From Raineyella sp964528755 (lineage in GTDB: Bacteria; Actinomycetota; Actinomycetes; Propionibacteriales; Propionibacteriaceae): DNA of 64,000 nt. The stretch is from NCBI GenBank assembly GCA_964528755.1, contig CAZGWN010000002.1, forward strand, positions 1-64,000. Direction: 5' to 3'. Position 1 is the stretch's first letter. Each line of letters begins with the position of its first letter. The notes under the pieces are model-generated. The model saw only the letters and a program-made list of their open reading frames with translations, had not been told where the DNA came from and did not search any database. The translations under genes and the position numbers were made by a program. Shown here piece after piece: positions 1 through 7,340 of the stretch.

Positions 1-94
1 GACGAACTGCTCGAGCTGGTCAGCCTGCCGCCGGCCGAGTTCCGCGACCGCCGCACGGAGCCGGTCCGGACCGTCCCCGGCTCTGCCGCCCGAG

Positions 95-406
95 ATGGGG
101 GCGGTCTGCGAGCGGCAGCACGCCCAGGAGGCGCAGTTGATGGGCGGGGTCGCCCACGGCTTCCTGGCCCGGCGGGCGCCGACCACCTTGCCGGCCTTCG
201 TCATCGGCGCCGCCCTGTTGTACACGGCCCTCCTGCGCACCCGGCTCATTCCTCGTTGGCTGACGATCTGGGGTCTGCTCGGTGTCGCGCGCTATGCCGC
301 GGGCTCGGTGCTGTGCTTCTTCGGCGTCAAGCCCGGCGTCGGTTTCCTGTTGGAGATGGTGCTTGCTCCCCAGGAAATGGTGATGGCCGCCTGGCTCGTC
401 ATCTGA
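95..406 (+). pseudogene. C-terminal fragment of a DUF4386-type membrane protein
   Basis: About 100 residues resembling the last third of DUF4386 integral membrane proteins: hydrophobic segments around residues 33-48, 55-75 and 80-101, and the family-like run LIPRWLTIWGLLGV followed by a C-terminal LAPQEMVMAAWLV. Full DUF4386 proteins are about 220-240 aa, so the N-terminal two thirds are missing or lie in another frame. The upstream reading frame is open to the window edge but does not look like membrane protein. Base frame 1 of the first 90 bases reads instead as a charged segment (DELLELVSLPPAEFRD), which may be the 3' end of another gene. Either a frameshifted gene or a remnant; function unknown. 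Confidence 0.45.
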
Positions 407-592
407 GGGTTCGACAGGGGGCTCGATCGCCGCACTGGCCCAGCGCGGCAGTCGTCGGGTTCCCGGACCGGCGTAGGATCACCTCAACGGCTGAGCGCCG
501 GCCGAGTGGCCGGCGCGCCCCGCCCTTGTACGCCCGGATCTCGCCGGCATCGACACCGTAGGGGAGCCCAGGGGACGTGAGGACGCACGGTG

Positions 593-1315
593 TCAGGGGC
601 GCGGGGAGCTCTGTCGGATGAGGTCCTTCAGCTCTGCCACCTCGGCGTGCAGCGACTCGACCTGAGCTTTGGTCGCGGCCGTCTTCTCCTCGGTCTCCGC
701 CGACACGCGCTCCACGATCCACGACGCGAGCGTTGCCGTGACGACGCCGATGAGGGTGATTCCGCCGATCATGAGTCCCACGGCCACGAGGCGTCCGACG
801 ATGGTGACGGGATAGTAGTCCCCGTAGCCGACCGTCGTGATGGTGACGAAGGCCCACCAGACGGCTTCCCCGAAGCTGTCGATCGGGCCGCCGCTGCCGC
901 GCTCGGCGTCGAAAATCGCGAGCCCGGCGACGAAGACGGTGAGCGCCGTCGCAGCGACGGTGTACGTCATCACCTTGCCGCGGAGCATCGACCCGGCGCT
1001 GCGCCCGATGAACGTGACGATCGTCAGGAACCGCATGAGACGCAGCGGGCGCAGCATCGGCAGCACGACGATGAGGAGATCGAGCAGATGTCGGCGGAAC
1101 CAGCGTCGGCGATGCTCGGCGATCACGAACCGGGCGACGTAGTCGATGAGGAACATGGCCCAGGTCACCCAGAGCACCGCGCCCGCAATGGCTGCGAGAG
1201 CGCCCTCGGGCCGGACGAGGATCTCCGTCGCAAATGCGGCCAGGAAGACGCATGCGGCAATCATGAGGGGCCACTCGGCAGCGCGCTCCCAGCGCGCGAG
1301 ACGTTCGCCGTACAT
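593..1315 (-). CDS. Voltage-gated-type potassium channel (6TM/1P)
   Basis: A 240-aa ion-channel protein. Four hydrophobic segments, a short arginine-containing S4-like stretch (LRPLRLMRFL, about residues 88-97), a fifth helix, the pore loop with the canonical K+ selectivity filter TVGYGD (residues 161-166), the inner helix and a C-terminal coiled coil (about 205-235) that would aid tetramer assembly. It would conduct K+ across the cytoplasmic membrane. The frame stays open upstream to 1612, but that part is remnant sequence, so I start at the ATG that opens MYGERLARWE. A GTG one codon upstream is possible. It is the only gene that looks intact in the first 4.9 kb outside the IS elements. Confidence 0.85.
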   Translation of the reverse strand: MYGERLARWERAAEWPLMIAACVFLAAFATEILVRPEGALAAIAGAVLWVTWAMFLIDYVARFVIAEHRRRWFRRHLLDLLIVVLPMLRPLRLMRFLTIVTFIGRSAGSMLRGKVMTYTVAATALTVFVAGLAIFDAERGSGGPIDSFGEAVWWAFVTITTVGYGDYYPVTIVGRLVAVGLMIGGITLIGVVTATLASWIVERVSAETEEKTAATKAQVESLHAEVAELKDLIRQSSPRP

Positions 1316-1370
1316 GACCCCGATTATCGACGTGCCGGTCGCCGGGTCCCAGCGGTGGGGGAGGGCGTGG

Positions 1371-1561
1371 TCACCCCCGTACGGATGGCCGGCCGCGATC
1401 GATGGCGACCCGGATGCCGTCGAGGATGGTGTCGAGCCCGGCCCTGAGCCGGCCCTGAGTACGTGGGCGGCGCCGGCACTCGCAGGGTCGTACTCGGCGC
1501 CGACGGCCATCCCCACGCGGGCGGAGACCCGGAGGTCGGGGTCGGTCATCGCCCGTCCCAG
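1371..1561 (-). pseudogene. TetR C-terminal remnant, frameshifted by an 11-bp duplication
   Basis: Only the tail of a TetR/AcrR repressor is left. One frame gives MTDPDLRVSARVGMAVGAEY and then AAHVLRAG; another frame continues LDTILDGIRVAIDRG. Together they parallel the C-terminus of the intact TetR at 10721-11482 (DLVVSARVGSAVGEQF ... FGLDTILDGI). The frame change falls exactly on a perfect 11-bp tandem duplication at 1438-1448 and 1449-1459; removing one copy restores one frame. The DNA-binding N-terminus is absent: just upstream lies the AbiEi antitoxin remnant. Dead gene. Confidence 0.7.
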
Positions 1562-1615
1562 CCTTTGCCGCTGCTGAACGCGCTGCAGCCCGTAGGCGGT
1601 GGAACACCTCATTTC

Positions 1616-1830
1616 CTACACCCACGCCAGCGCCTCCAGGACCGGAGATTTCGTGCGAGGAAGCTGAGAGGCGACCTCCATCAGCCGAGCAGGTCTCCCG
1701 CCGCGGCGCAGCCACTCCCTCAACGACTCCCGCGCCAACTCGTACCCAACCGCGCCACGCAGCCGGAACGCGTCCGCGATCGACCGTTCGGGGGAGTAGA
1801 TCCCGATCATCTGATCCGTGCCCGGGATAG
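1616..1830 (-). pseudogene. AbiEi-family antitoxin, C-terminal part (interrupted by IS)
   Basis: Encodes the last ~70 residues of a type IV AbiEi-family antitoxin-domain protein: IYSPERSIADAFRLR, GYELARESLREWLRRGG and LMEVASQLP are typical of the family's C-terminal region. The gene is split by the IS256-family element inserted at 1831. Joining this segment to 4816-4931 across one copy of the target duplication gives one continuous frame (…FEIGREEIPIPG-TDQMIGIYSPER…). The N-terminal winged-helix half and any AbiEii toxin partner are missing, so this was already a relic or was truncated by other events. Confidence 0.75.
1821..1830. repeat. Target-site duplication, left copy (IS256-family)
   Basis: The bases CCGGGATAG at 1822-1830 recur at 4817-4825, directly outside the two inverted repeats. 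Including one more base gives 9/10 identity. The size agrees with the 8-9 bp duplications usual for IS256-family elements and shows the element inserted as one unit. Confidence 0.8.
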
Positions 1831-1857
1831 GTCAAGTCCTGCTGCGTGGTGTACGAG
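1831..1857 (+). repeat. IS256-family terminal inverted repeat, left
   Basis: Outer end of the element next to the left target duplication. It matches the reverse complement of 4789-4815 at 22 of 27 positions, with a 12-base uninterrupted core (GTGGTGTACGAG). Confidence 0.8.
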
Positions 1858-1880
1858 GGTGATTCCTTCGTTTGGGTTGG

Positions 1881-2369
1881 TTAGGCGCTGATCGCGCCGA
1901 TGATGGTGTCGTCTCCTTCGTCGGTGTCGGGTGTGTCCGTGAGAGCGGCTCGGCATTGCTTGAGCAGGTCCAGTCCGAGGTATCGGCGCATCTCGATCCA
2001 TTCGTCGTGCTGCTCGGCCAGGACAGCTCCGACGAGTCGGATGACCGCGCCGCGGTCGGGGAAGATCCCCACGACGTCGGTGCGGCGGCGGACTTCCCGG
2101 TTCAGGCGTTCGTTGGGGTTGTTGGACCAGATCTGACGCCAGCAGGCCTTGGGGAAGACGGTGAACGCGAGGATGTCCTCCCGGGCGGCCTCGAGGTGCT
2201 CGGCCACGGCGGGGAGCTTGTCGAGGAGGGTGTCGTGGATCCGGTCAAACTGGGCGTGGACCGCGTCGGCGTCGGGTTGGTCGTACACGCTGTGCAGCAA
2301 CGCTTTCACCCACGGCCAACTGCTCTTGGGTGTGGCACTCATCAGGTTCGCGGCGTAGTGGGTGCGGCA
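1881..2369 (-). pseudogene. IS256-family transposase, C-terminal fragment
   Basis: The last ~162 residues of a Mutator/IS256-type transposase, starting in sense at CRTHYAANLMSATPKSSWPW. Contains the conserved C-terminal stretch WSNNPNERLNREVRRRTDVVG, which carries the catalytic Glu (NPNERLNRE) of the DDE triad, and the family's usual AVLAEQHDEW near the end. Upstream of 2369 the frame runs into IS110 DNA and becomes nonsense. It is the 3' half of the gene whose 5' half is 3929-4699. Confidence 0.9.
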
Positions 2370-2473
2370 GACTCCCACTGTCAACTGGGTGCAGATCTTG
2401 GTGTGTTTGCGTGGGCGCGCTGAAGGCGCCGCTCGGCCTCGAGTGTCGGGCGGGGGGTGTCGAAAGCGCGCGG

Positions 2474-3700
2474 TCAGGCGGCGGTGATCAGTGCGGCTGA
2501 GCCGTGGCGGGCGGGGTCGTAGGTTTCGTGGTTGGTCCAGCAGCGCCAGAGGATGCGGGTCCAGCGTGCGGCGAGTCCGCGGAGGGCGCGGTGGTAGCGC
2601 TGGCCTTTCTGGTCCCGGGCGTCGCGGAACGCGGCGGCCGCCCAGGGTGACATCTTGATGGAGTTGAACGCCCACCACATGGTTGCTTCTCGGAGGCGGC
2701 TGTTCGCGGCGTAGCGGAACCTGACCGACCGGGACCTGCCCGACGAGCGGGTGACCGGGGCGAGGCCGGCTTCGGCGAGGAGCACTTCAGGTTGCGGGAA
2801 CCTTGCGCGGTCTTCACCGATCTCGGCGAGCAGCACCGCAGTGAGCACGGGGCCGATGCCGGGAAAGTTGGCGAAGATCAGGGCGTCCGGGTGCTCCGCG
2901 GTGGCTGCGGCGATTGCGTCGTCGTACTCGGCGAGCTGCGTGTTCAGAAGCTGCAGCACCTGGGTGAATGCGAGAGCGGAGAAGCTCTTGCCCGCGACCG
3001 TTCCTGGCGAGCCGGAGAGCAGGTTCTGTTTCATCCGGTCCGCGAGGGTCTGCGCGGGGACTCTGCCGGTGTAGTGGTGTCGGGAAAGGAACCCTGCCAT
3101 CCTGGTGGTCTTCACCCGGGACGCGTTCGCCGGTGTCGGATAGTCCGTTACGAACGACAGCGTGATCTGCCGGTCGACGGACGAGAACAACCGAACGGGT
3201 GCGGGGTGGTAGGCCTCGAGGATCATCCGCAACTGACTCTCCGTCGCCTGCTGCGTCTCGAGGAGCCGGTCCCGGTCGCGTGTGAGTGCCTTGATCTCGG
3301 CGAGCAGCGGTGACGGGACCGACAGCGGGCGCCAGTGCGCATGGTCGAAGCGGAGCGTGTCGGCGAGTACGAACGCGTCGAACCGGTCGTCCTTGACCGC
3401 AGCGACCTTGTAACGCTCCCGCGCCCTCGCGGAGATCCGCGGAGACACGGGGAACACCGCATGCCCGGTCGCTTGAAGGTGCTCGACGAGGAGACCTTCG
3501 GAGCGTTCGATCGCGATCGGGACCTGCCGCCCGAAGCCGTTCAGATGCAGGTCGAGTTGGTGGAGCCCGGCGACGTCGTGACTGACACGTGTCTCAAGTA
3601 GCCGCTTCCCGTCGGGCGCGACAACGCAGAGCTGGTGGTTCTCACCGCCCCAGTCGATGCCGGCGAATACCGGCCACGCTGGCAAGTTGAGGTCTGGCAT
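2474..3700 (-). CDS. IS110-family DEDD transposase (bridge-RNA-guided recombinase type)
   Basis: 408 aa, normal length for IS110. The N-terminal RuvC-like DEDD domain carries D16 (AGIDWG), E65 (IAIERSEG) and D105/D108 (KDDRFDAFVLAD). A central coiled-coil region follows (about 130-200). The C-terminal Tnp_20 domain has the helix-hairpin-like FPGIGPVLTAVLLAEIG and AGLAPVTRSSGRSR, which should hold the catalytic serine. The enzyme excises and inserts the element through a circular form, guided in this family by the bridge RNA encoded beside it. The ATG at 3700 has the purine stretch GAAGGAGAAGCGC upstream as ribosome site. The gene looks intact, so the element may still be active. Confidence 0.95.
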   Translation of the reverse strand: MPDLNLPAWPVFAGIDWGGENHQLCVVAPDGKRLLETRVSHDVAGLHQLDLHLNGFGRQVPIAIERSEGLLVEHLQATGHAVFPVSPRISARARERYKVAAVKDDRFDAFVLADTLRFDHAHWRPLSVPSPLLAEIKALTRDRDRLLETQQATESQLRMILEAYHPAPVRLFSSVDRQITLSFVTDYPTPANASRVKTTRMAGFLSRHHYTGRVPAQTLADRMKQNLLSGSPGTVAGKSFSALAFTQVLQLLNTQLAEYDDAIAAATAEHPDALIFANFPGIGPVLTAVLLAEIGEDRARFPQPEVLLAEAGLAPVTRSSGRSRSVRFRYAANSRLREATMWWAFNSIKMSPWAAAAFRDARDQKGQRYHRALRGLAARWTRILWRCWTNHETYDPARHGSAALITAA

Positions 3701-3739
3701 GAGCGCTTCTCCTTCGAAGACGAGGCCCGCCTCGTGACG

Positions 3740-3912
3740 GACCCCTCTGGACGCTCACTCAGGTGCTCCCGCTGTCGGGGCACGACTCCCACTAGCCAGT
3801 CGGAATCCGCCACCGCCGGGAGGGACAGGTCTGCCGCTGGACCTCGAAGGTCACGCTGCCAAGGTCCTCTCCCGACGGTGAGGATGAACCAGCGGGACGA
3901 TCCCGCCACTAC
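3740..3912 (-). ncRNA. Candidate IS110 bridge RNA
   Basis: The 228-bp left end between the transposase start and the element boundary folds, on the transposase strand, as expected for a bridge RNA. From 5' to 3': a hairpin GCGGGA-TCG-TCCCGC (3892-3906); a target loop closed by a 9-bp stem (3870-3878 with 3813-3821) with an inner hairpin GACCT-TCG-AGGTC (3840-3852); then a donor loop with an inner hairpin (3763-3783). The target loop holds TGGCAGCG (3854-3861), matching the left target TGGCAACG at 7/8, and GCGGCA (3832-3837), complementary to the right target TGCCGC. The donor loop holds AGTGGGAGTC (3784-3793), identical to the element's right end (2370-2379), and GAGTGA (3755-3760), complementary to the left end TCACTC (3923-3928). 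Transcript ends are guesses. Confidence 0.75.
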
Positions 3913-3928
3913 CCATCTTGACGAGTGA

Positions 3929-4699
3929 TCGTTGCCAGCCCGTGCCGGGCAGGGTGGCACCGATCGCCTCGATGAGGCCGGCGTGCGCGTCGGAGGTGAC
4001 GAGCCCGACCGGTCCGGCGCTGGTCAGGCCGCGGGCGACCAGGTCCCGGAAGAAGCTGAGCCATCCGGGACCGGACTCGGTCGAACTCGTATGCACGCCA
4101 AGGATTTCGCGGTATCCCTCCGCGTTGACACCTGTCGCGATCATCACCGCGATCTTGACCACGCGATTGTTCTCCCGGACCTTCATCGTCAACGCGTCGG
4201 CGGCGACGAAGGTGTAGGGGCCGGCGTCCAACGGGCGGGTGCGGAACGCCTCGACCTGCGCGTCGAGGTCCTGGGCCATCACGCTGACTTGTGACTTGGA
4301 CAGGCCGGTGATCCCGAGGGTTTGGACGAGTTTGTCCATCCGGCGGGTGCTGACCCCGAGCAGGTAGCAGGTCGCGACCACGGTCGTCAGGGCCTGCTCG
4401 GCGCGGCGGTGGCGTTCCAGTAGCCAGCCGGGGAACATGCTGCCCTCGCGTAGCTTGGGGATCGCGACATCGATCGTGCCGACGCGGGTGTCCAACTCGC
4501 GGTGGCGGTACCCGTTGCGGGAGTTGATCCGGTCGGGGTCACGTGTGCCGTACTCCGCGCCACACACACTGTCGGCCTGCGCCGACAGCAACGCGTTGAT
4601 GAACGTGGACAGCATGTCCCGCATCAAATCCGGTGAGGCCTGGACCAGCTGGTCCTGCAGAAACCGGGCAGGGTCAATATCGTGGGGTGAGGCGGTCAT
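3929..4699 (-). pseudogene. IS256-family transposase, N-terminal fragment
   Basis: The first ~257 residues of a Mutator-type transposase, from MTASPHDIDP to GTGWQR. Family hallmarks: the zinc-free N-terminal helical region, RNGYRHRELDTRVGTIDVAIPKLR, LLERHRRAEQAL, the first catalytic Asp in VAADALTMKV and the second in VTSDAHAGL. In-frame nonsense derived from IS110 follows 3929 until a stop at 3851. Joined to 1881-2369 it gives a normal ~420-aa transposase. Confidence 0.9.
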
Positions 4700-4788
4700 C
4701 GTGTGCTCCTTCTTCGAGGTGGTTGTGGAAGATCTCTCGAAGAATCACCGGTGACCGCCGCTCACGTCATGAGCGACACGGCCACCAA

Positions 4789-4815
4789 CTCGTACACCAC
4801 TCTGCTGGACTCAAC
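4789..4815 (-). repeat. IS256-family terminal inverted repeat, right
   Basis: Partner of 1831-1857; 22 of 27 bases agree in inverted orientation. Its outer end abuts the second target-duplication copy. Confidence 0.8.
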
Positions 4816-4825
4816 TCCGGGATAG
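4816..4825. repeat. Target-site duplication, right copy (IS256-family)
   Basis: TCCGGGATAG here against CCCGGGATAG at 1821-1830. Collapsing the two copies rejoins the antitoxin reading frame. Confidence 0.8.
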
Positions 4826-4931
4826 GGATTTCCTCCCGGCCGATCTCGAACGTAGCCCGGTCGAAATCTGGGCATACTCCCACGACCGTACCGTGCTCTG
4901 GGACTGCCGCAGTGAGTTCAGGTGACGCCGG
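4816..4931 (-). pseudogene. AbiEi-family antitoxin, upstream part of the split relic
   Basis: Minus-strand frame reading PELTAAVPEHGTVVGV then FDRATFEIGREEIPIP, which continues in frame into 1616-1830 once the IS is removed. No start codon or DNA-binding domain precedes it: reading upstream, the frame meets a TGA that is also the stop codon of the MFS gene at 4932. So the antitoxin had lost its N-terminal half, by a deletion that placed it directly behind the MFS gene, independently of the IS insertion. Confidence 0.65.
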
Positions 4932-6155
4932 TCAATCGTCCTCATGAGGCGGCGCCGGGATCACGAGGAGGAGGGTGGTGCCGGCGACTGCGGCGGCGAG
5001 AGCGAGGCTCACGACCCAGGAGGGTCCGAGCCCGAGGGCAACGCCACCGATGGCAGCGCCCGCGGCGATGCCCAGGTTGAGGACGGTGATGACGATGCTG
5101 CCGGCGACCGATCGGAAGCGGGCGGACGCGATGCGCAGGACCCGAGCTTGCAGGATCGGCGGGAAGGCGCCGATCGCCAGGCCCCAGATCGCGACCCCGG
5201 CCATGAAGACGGCGGGGATGTCCGCGCCCAGGCGTGTCACGCCCAGTCCGGCGGCGAGCAGGGCAGCGGTGGCGGTGATGGCCGCTCGGGGGAACCGGTC
5301 GGCGGCGAACCCGGATGCGGCGATGCCGACGGCGCCGGTGACGCCGAGGACGAGGAGGACGGCCGGGATGGCCGTGGAGGTGAGGCCGCCGAACCCGGTG
5401 ACCAGGGTTGTCACGTAGGTGAAGGCGGCGAAGTGCCCGACGAGCACGAGCCCACTGGCGACGGCCACGCCGAGTACCCCGGCAGCGCTGCGATCCCAGG
5501 CCCTGGTCCGCTCGTGGTGTCCGGTTTCACCAGGTCGGGACGAGGTGGTCTCTCCCTCCGTACGCGGAGGCAGGACCAGCCAGAGCCCGGCCGCGGTCGC
5601 TGCGAGGATGGCCGAGAGGGCGGCGAACACGAGGCGCCAGCCGATCATGTAGGACAGCACCGCTGCGGCGGGGAGCGCGGCGAGGCCCGCGATGGTGGGC
5701 CCGGACAGGACGATCGACAGCGCGCGACCGAGCCGCGCGGGGTCGACGATGGTGGCGAGGTAGGACGGGATCACCGCCCAGAACAGGCCGTGCGCGGTGG
5801 CGGTGAGCATCCGGCCGACCAGGGCGAGCTCAAATCCCGGCGCGAACGCCGTGATCAGGTTCATCGCCGCGATCGCTATCAGCGCGGTCGTCAGCAGCAG
5901 CCTGCGCGGCATCCGCAGCGTGGCACGTACCAGCGGGATGCTCACGACGGCGATCGTGATCGCCCACGCGCTCACCAACATCCCGGTCACGCTCTCGCCG
6001 ACGCCCAGGCTGCGGCTCATCGCCGGGAGGAGCCCGGACGGGAGCAGTTCGGCGGTCACGGTCCACAACGTCGCGGCCGTGAGGACAGCCATCACCGGCC
6101 AGAGCCTCCGGTCGGGGGCGGCGATGGCGGACGTCGACGGGGTGTGTGCGCTCAT
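4932..6155 (-). CDS. MFS transporter (DHA1/AraJ-like drug exporter)
   Basis: 407 aa with about 12 hydrophobic segments and a cytoplasmic loop near residues 195-225. The N-terminal TM1 (VTAELLPSGLLPAMSRSLGV) and the motif-A-like region after TM2 resemble the AraJ/PbuE/chloramphenicol-efflux branch of the DHA1 family. It would export small hydrophobic compounds using the proton gradient; substrate unknown. The gene diverges from a MerR regulator over an 84-bp gap that contains a dyad with MerR-promoter-like spacing, so the pair is probably a regulator/efflux module. Its stop codon abuts the antitoxin relic. Confidence 0.88.
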   Translation of the reverse strand: MSAHTPSTSAIAAPDRRLWPVMAVLTAATLWTVTAELLPSGLLPAMSRSLGVGESVTGMLVSAWAITIAVVSIPLVRATLRMPRRLLLTTALIAIAAMNLITAFAPGFELALVGRMLTATAHGLFWAVIPSYLATIVDPARLGRALSIVLSGPTIAGLAALPAAAVLSYMIGWRLVFAALSAILAATAAGLWLVLPPRTEGETTSSRPGETGHHERTRAWDRSAAGVLGVAVASGLVLVGHFAAFTYVTTLVTGFGGLTSTAIPAVLLVLGVTGAVGIAASGFAADRFPRAAITATAALLAAGLGVTRLGADIPAVFMAGVAIWGLAIGAFPPILQARVLRIASARFRSVAGSIVITVLNLGIAAGAAIGGVALGLGPSWVVSLALAAAVAGTTLLLVIPAPPHEDD

Positions 6156-6171
6156 GCCACTACGCTAAAGA

Positions 6172-6187
6172 TTGACATCACTGTCAA
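6172..6187. promoter_or_regulatory. Dyad operator between MFS and MerR genes
   Basis: TTGACATCACTGTCAA, two 6-base arms (TTGACA/TGTCAA) around 4 bases, lies in the divergent gap 17 bp upstream of the MFS start. On the minus strand TTGACC is followed about 20 bases later by TAGCGT, the over-long spacer that MerR activators untwist, and the dyad sits inside that spacer. The assignment to the neighbouring MerR is inference. Confidence 0.45.
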
Positions 6188-6239
6188 GGTCAAGCCTGGT
6201 GGTACGTCCGGCGTGGCTGTGAAAAGCGGGGTGGTCTCG

Positions 6240-6605
6240 GTGCGGATAGGTGAGGTGTCCTGTCGAACGGGAGTCGCGGCGCGGATGCTGCGCTACTACG
6301 AGGCGCAGGGACTCCTCGATCCCGGTCGGCACCCGAACGGGTACCGCGACTACTCGGAGCCGGACCTGCGCCGGGTGGAGACGATCCGCGACCTCAGCGC
6401 GTCGGGGGTGCCGACGCGGTTCATCAGGATCGTGCTGGACCGCGAGCGCAACCCGCGCGCGTGGACCGCCGCGTGCGATGACACCCTGGCCGACATGATC
6501 CGCGAGCAGTTGGTCGATCTGGACGCCAAGATCGCCTGCCTGACCGCGAGCAGGGACAGTCTGACCGATCTCCTCCGCGACGCCCGCCGCCCCACGACGG
6601 CCTGA
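6240..6605 (+). CDS. MerR-family transcriptional regulator
   Basis: 121 aa. An N-terminal winged helix begins RIGEVSCRTGVAARMLRYYE (the family's IGE-A-x-TGV-x-x-x-x-RYYE pattern), followed by GYRDYSEPDLRRVETIRDL and a C-terminal dimerisation coiled coil. The effector domain is very short and has no obvious metal-binding cysteines, so it most likely senses an organic compound. I chose the GTG at 6240 because it places the HTH at the usual distance from the N-terminus. In-frame GTGs at 6213, 6219 and 6231 are alternatives. Divergent from the MFS exporter, which it probably controls. Confidence 0.82.
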   Translation: MRIGEVSCRTGVAARMLRYYEAQGLLDPGRHPNGYRDYSEPDLRRVETIRDLSASGVPTRFIRIVLDRERNPRAWTAACDDTLADMIREQLVDLDAKIACLTASRDSLTDLLRDARRPTTA

Positions 6606-6737
6606 CAGGGGCATCCTCCACGACGTGGACTCCGCGTCTGACCGTGATCCCGCGCCTGCAGCCGATCCGTGATCGGTGGTCGGGTCCGGTCGCCCGTACG
6701 GCGCGGTGTTCGAACGCGGCGCCCGATCGTGGTGTGC

Positions 6738-7172
6738 CTACGACGGCAGCGCACCGAGTTGGCGCAACTGGGAGTAGGTGTCGACGAGGCCTCGTACCTC
6801 GATGACGCGGCCCTCGGCGAATCGGACGAAGAAGACCTCGTCGTAGACGATCGAGCGGCCGGTCGGCGGCAGGCCGCGGAACTCGCCCCGGTGGGTGCCG
6901 CGGACCGTGTTGCGGACGATGAGCCGGTCGCCATCGGCCATCGTCTCCTCGGCGGTCACCCGGATGTCGGGGAAGCCGCGCAGCAGCATCGCCCAGGCAC
7001 CCTTCACTGCTTCTGAGGCGCTGAGCCCGCTCGGCACGGGCCCATGGAACACGGCCTCCGGATGGAAGACCTCGTCGGCAGCCGCCGCGATGCGATCAAG
7101 GTCGCGACTGTTCGTCGCCTCGTGCAACCGCTCGTAGATCGCCCTGTTGATCTCCTGGGCGGTGGTGGTCAT
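6738..7172 (-). CDS. SnoaL-like ester cyclase/polyketide-cyclase-fold protein
   Basis: 144 aa, a single NTF2-like cone domain of the SnoaL/ester-cyclase type. Typical pieces are the acidic-helix start, HPEAVFHGPVPSG, GFPDIRVTAEETMADGDRLIVRNTV, RGTHRGEFRGLPPTGR and VRGLVDTYSQLRQLG at the end. Such proteins bind small hydrophobic substrates and many have unknown reactions. I start at MTTTAQEIN (7172) with GAGGA 8-9 bases upstream; the longer frame adds a low-complexity arginine-rich stretch. Convergent with MerR. Confidence 0.8.
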   Translation of the reverse strand: MTTTAQEINRAIYERLHEATNSRDLDRIAAAADEVFHPEAVFHGPVPSGLSASEAVKGAWAMLLRGFPDIRVTAEETMADGDRLIVRNTVRGTHRGEFRGLPPTGRSIVYDEVFFVRFAEGRVIEVRGLVDTYSQLRQLGALPS

Positions 7173-7340
7173 CACTGTCCTCCTCGTTGGTCTGTGCTGT
7201 CGATCGGCCGACCCGCCATGGCGGCCGGCTGACGCCCTGCCTCCTCGCCCCTGCCCACTACGACGAGCCCGCACCGCCGCGTGTCAGGCGGCGACCGACC
7301 TGTTCACGCCGAGGGGGTTGACAGCGCCGAAGACTCATGT

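Larger units (their letters stand above)
2370..3928 (-). mobile_element. IS110-family insertion sequence inside the IS256 transposase gene
   Basis: A 1,559-bp element defined by the point where the IS256 transposase frame breaks (…GTGWQR | CRTHYAAN…). It has no terminal inverted repeats and no multi-base target duplication, as usual for IS110. On the transposase strand the left-end junction reads CAACGAT-CACTCG and the right-end junction GGGAGTCT-GCCGC, so a T is shared and the exact ends are ambiguous by 1-2 bases. One transposase gene (2474-3700), a 228-bp noncoding left end holding a bridge-RNA-like structure, and a ~100-bp right end. Confidence 0.88.
1831..4815 (-). mobile_element. IS256-family insertion sequence, itself interrupted by an IS110 element
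   Basis: A 2,985-bp composite made of an IS256-family element of roughly 1.43 kb plus a 1.56-kb IS110-family insertion. Imperfect 27-bp terminal inverted repeats (22/27 identical, with the shared run GTGGTGTACGAG) lie at 1831-1857 and 4789-4815, and a 9-10 bp target duplication flanks them. The Mutator-type transposase reads on the minus strand and is cut into an N-terminal (3929-4699) and a C-terminal (1881-2369) part. It splits an AbiEi antitoxin relic. Because its transposase gene is broken, the element should be immobile unless helped in trans. Confidence 0.88.

Noticed and set aside
399..1274. Minus-strand frame overlapping the potassium channel
   Set aside because: Arginine/histidine-rich nonsense typical of a shadow frame in GC-rich DNA; the channel in the other frame has clear motifs.
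1871..2423. Plus-strand frame opposite the IS256 transposase C-terminus
   Set aside because: Shadow of the transposase; no start signal or known motif.
2474..3928. Terminal inverted repeats or a long target duplication for the IS110 element
   Set aside because: None found, as expected for IS110; only a shared T at the junctions is visible.
1616..4931. A functional AbiE toxin-antitoxin system
   Set aside because: Only the antitoxin's C-terminal region remains, split by an IS, and no AbiEii-type nucleotidyltransferase gene is present.
4944..6605. A very long plus-strand frame (over 500 codons) running into MerR
   Set aside because: Its first 1.3 kb is the antisense shadow of the MFS exporter: Gly/Arg/Asp-rich low complexity with no domains. 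Only the last ~120 codons (MerR) are real.
6700..6730. GGCGC-rich hairpin around TTCGAA between MerR and the SnoaL-like gene
   Set aside because: Could be a convergent terminator, but it lacks a T run and the arms are short and imperfect; not reported as a terminator.
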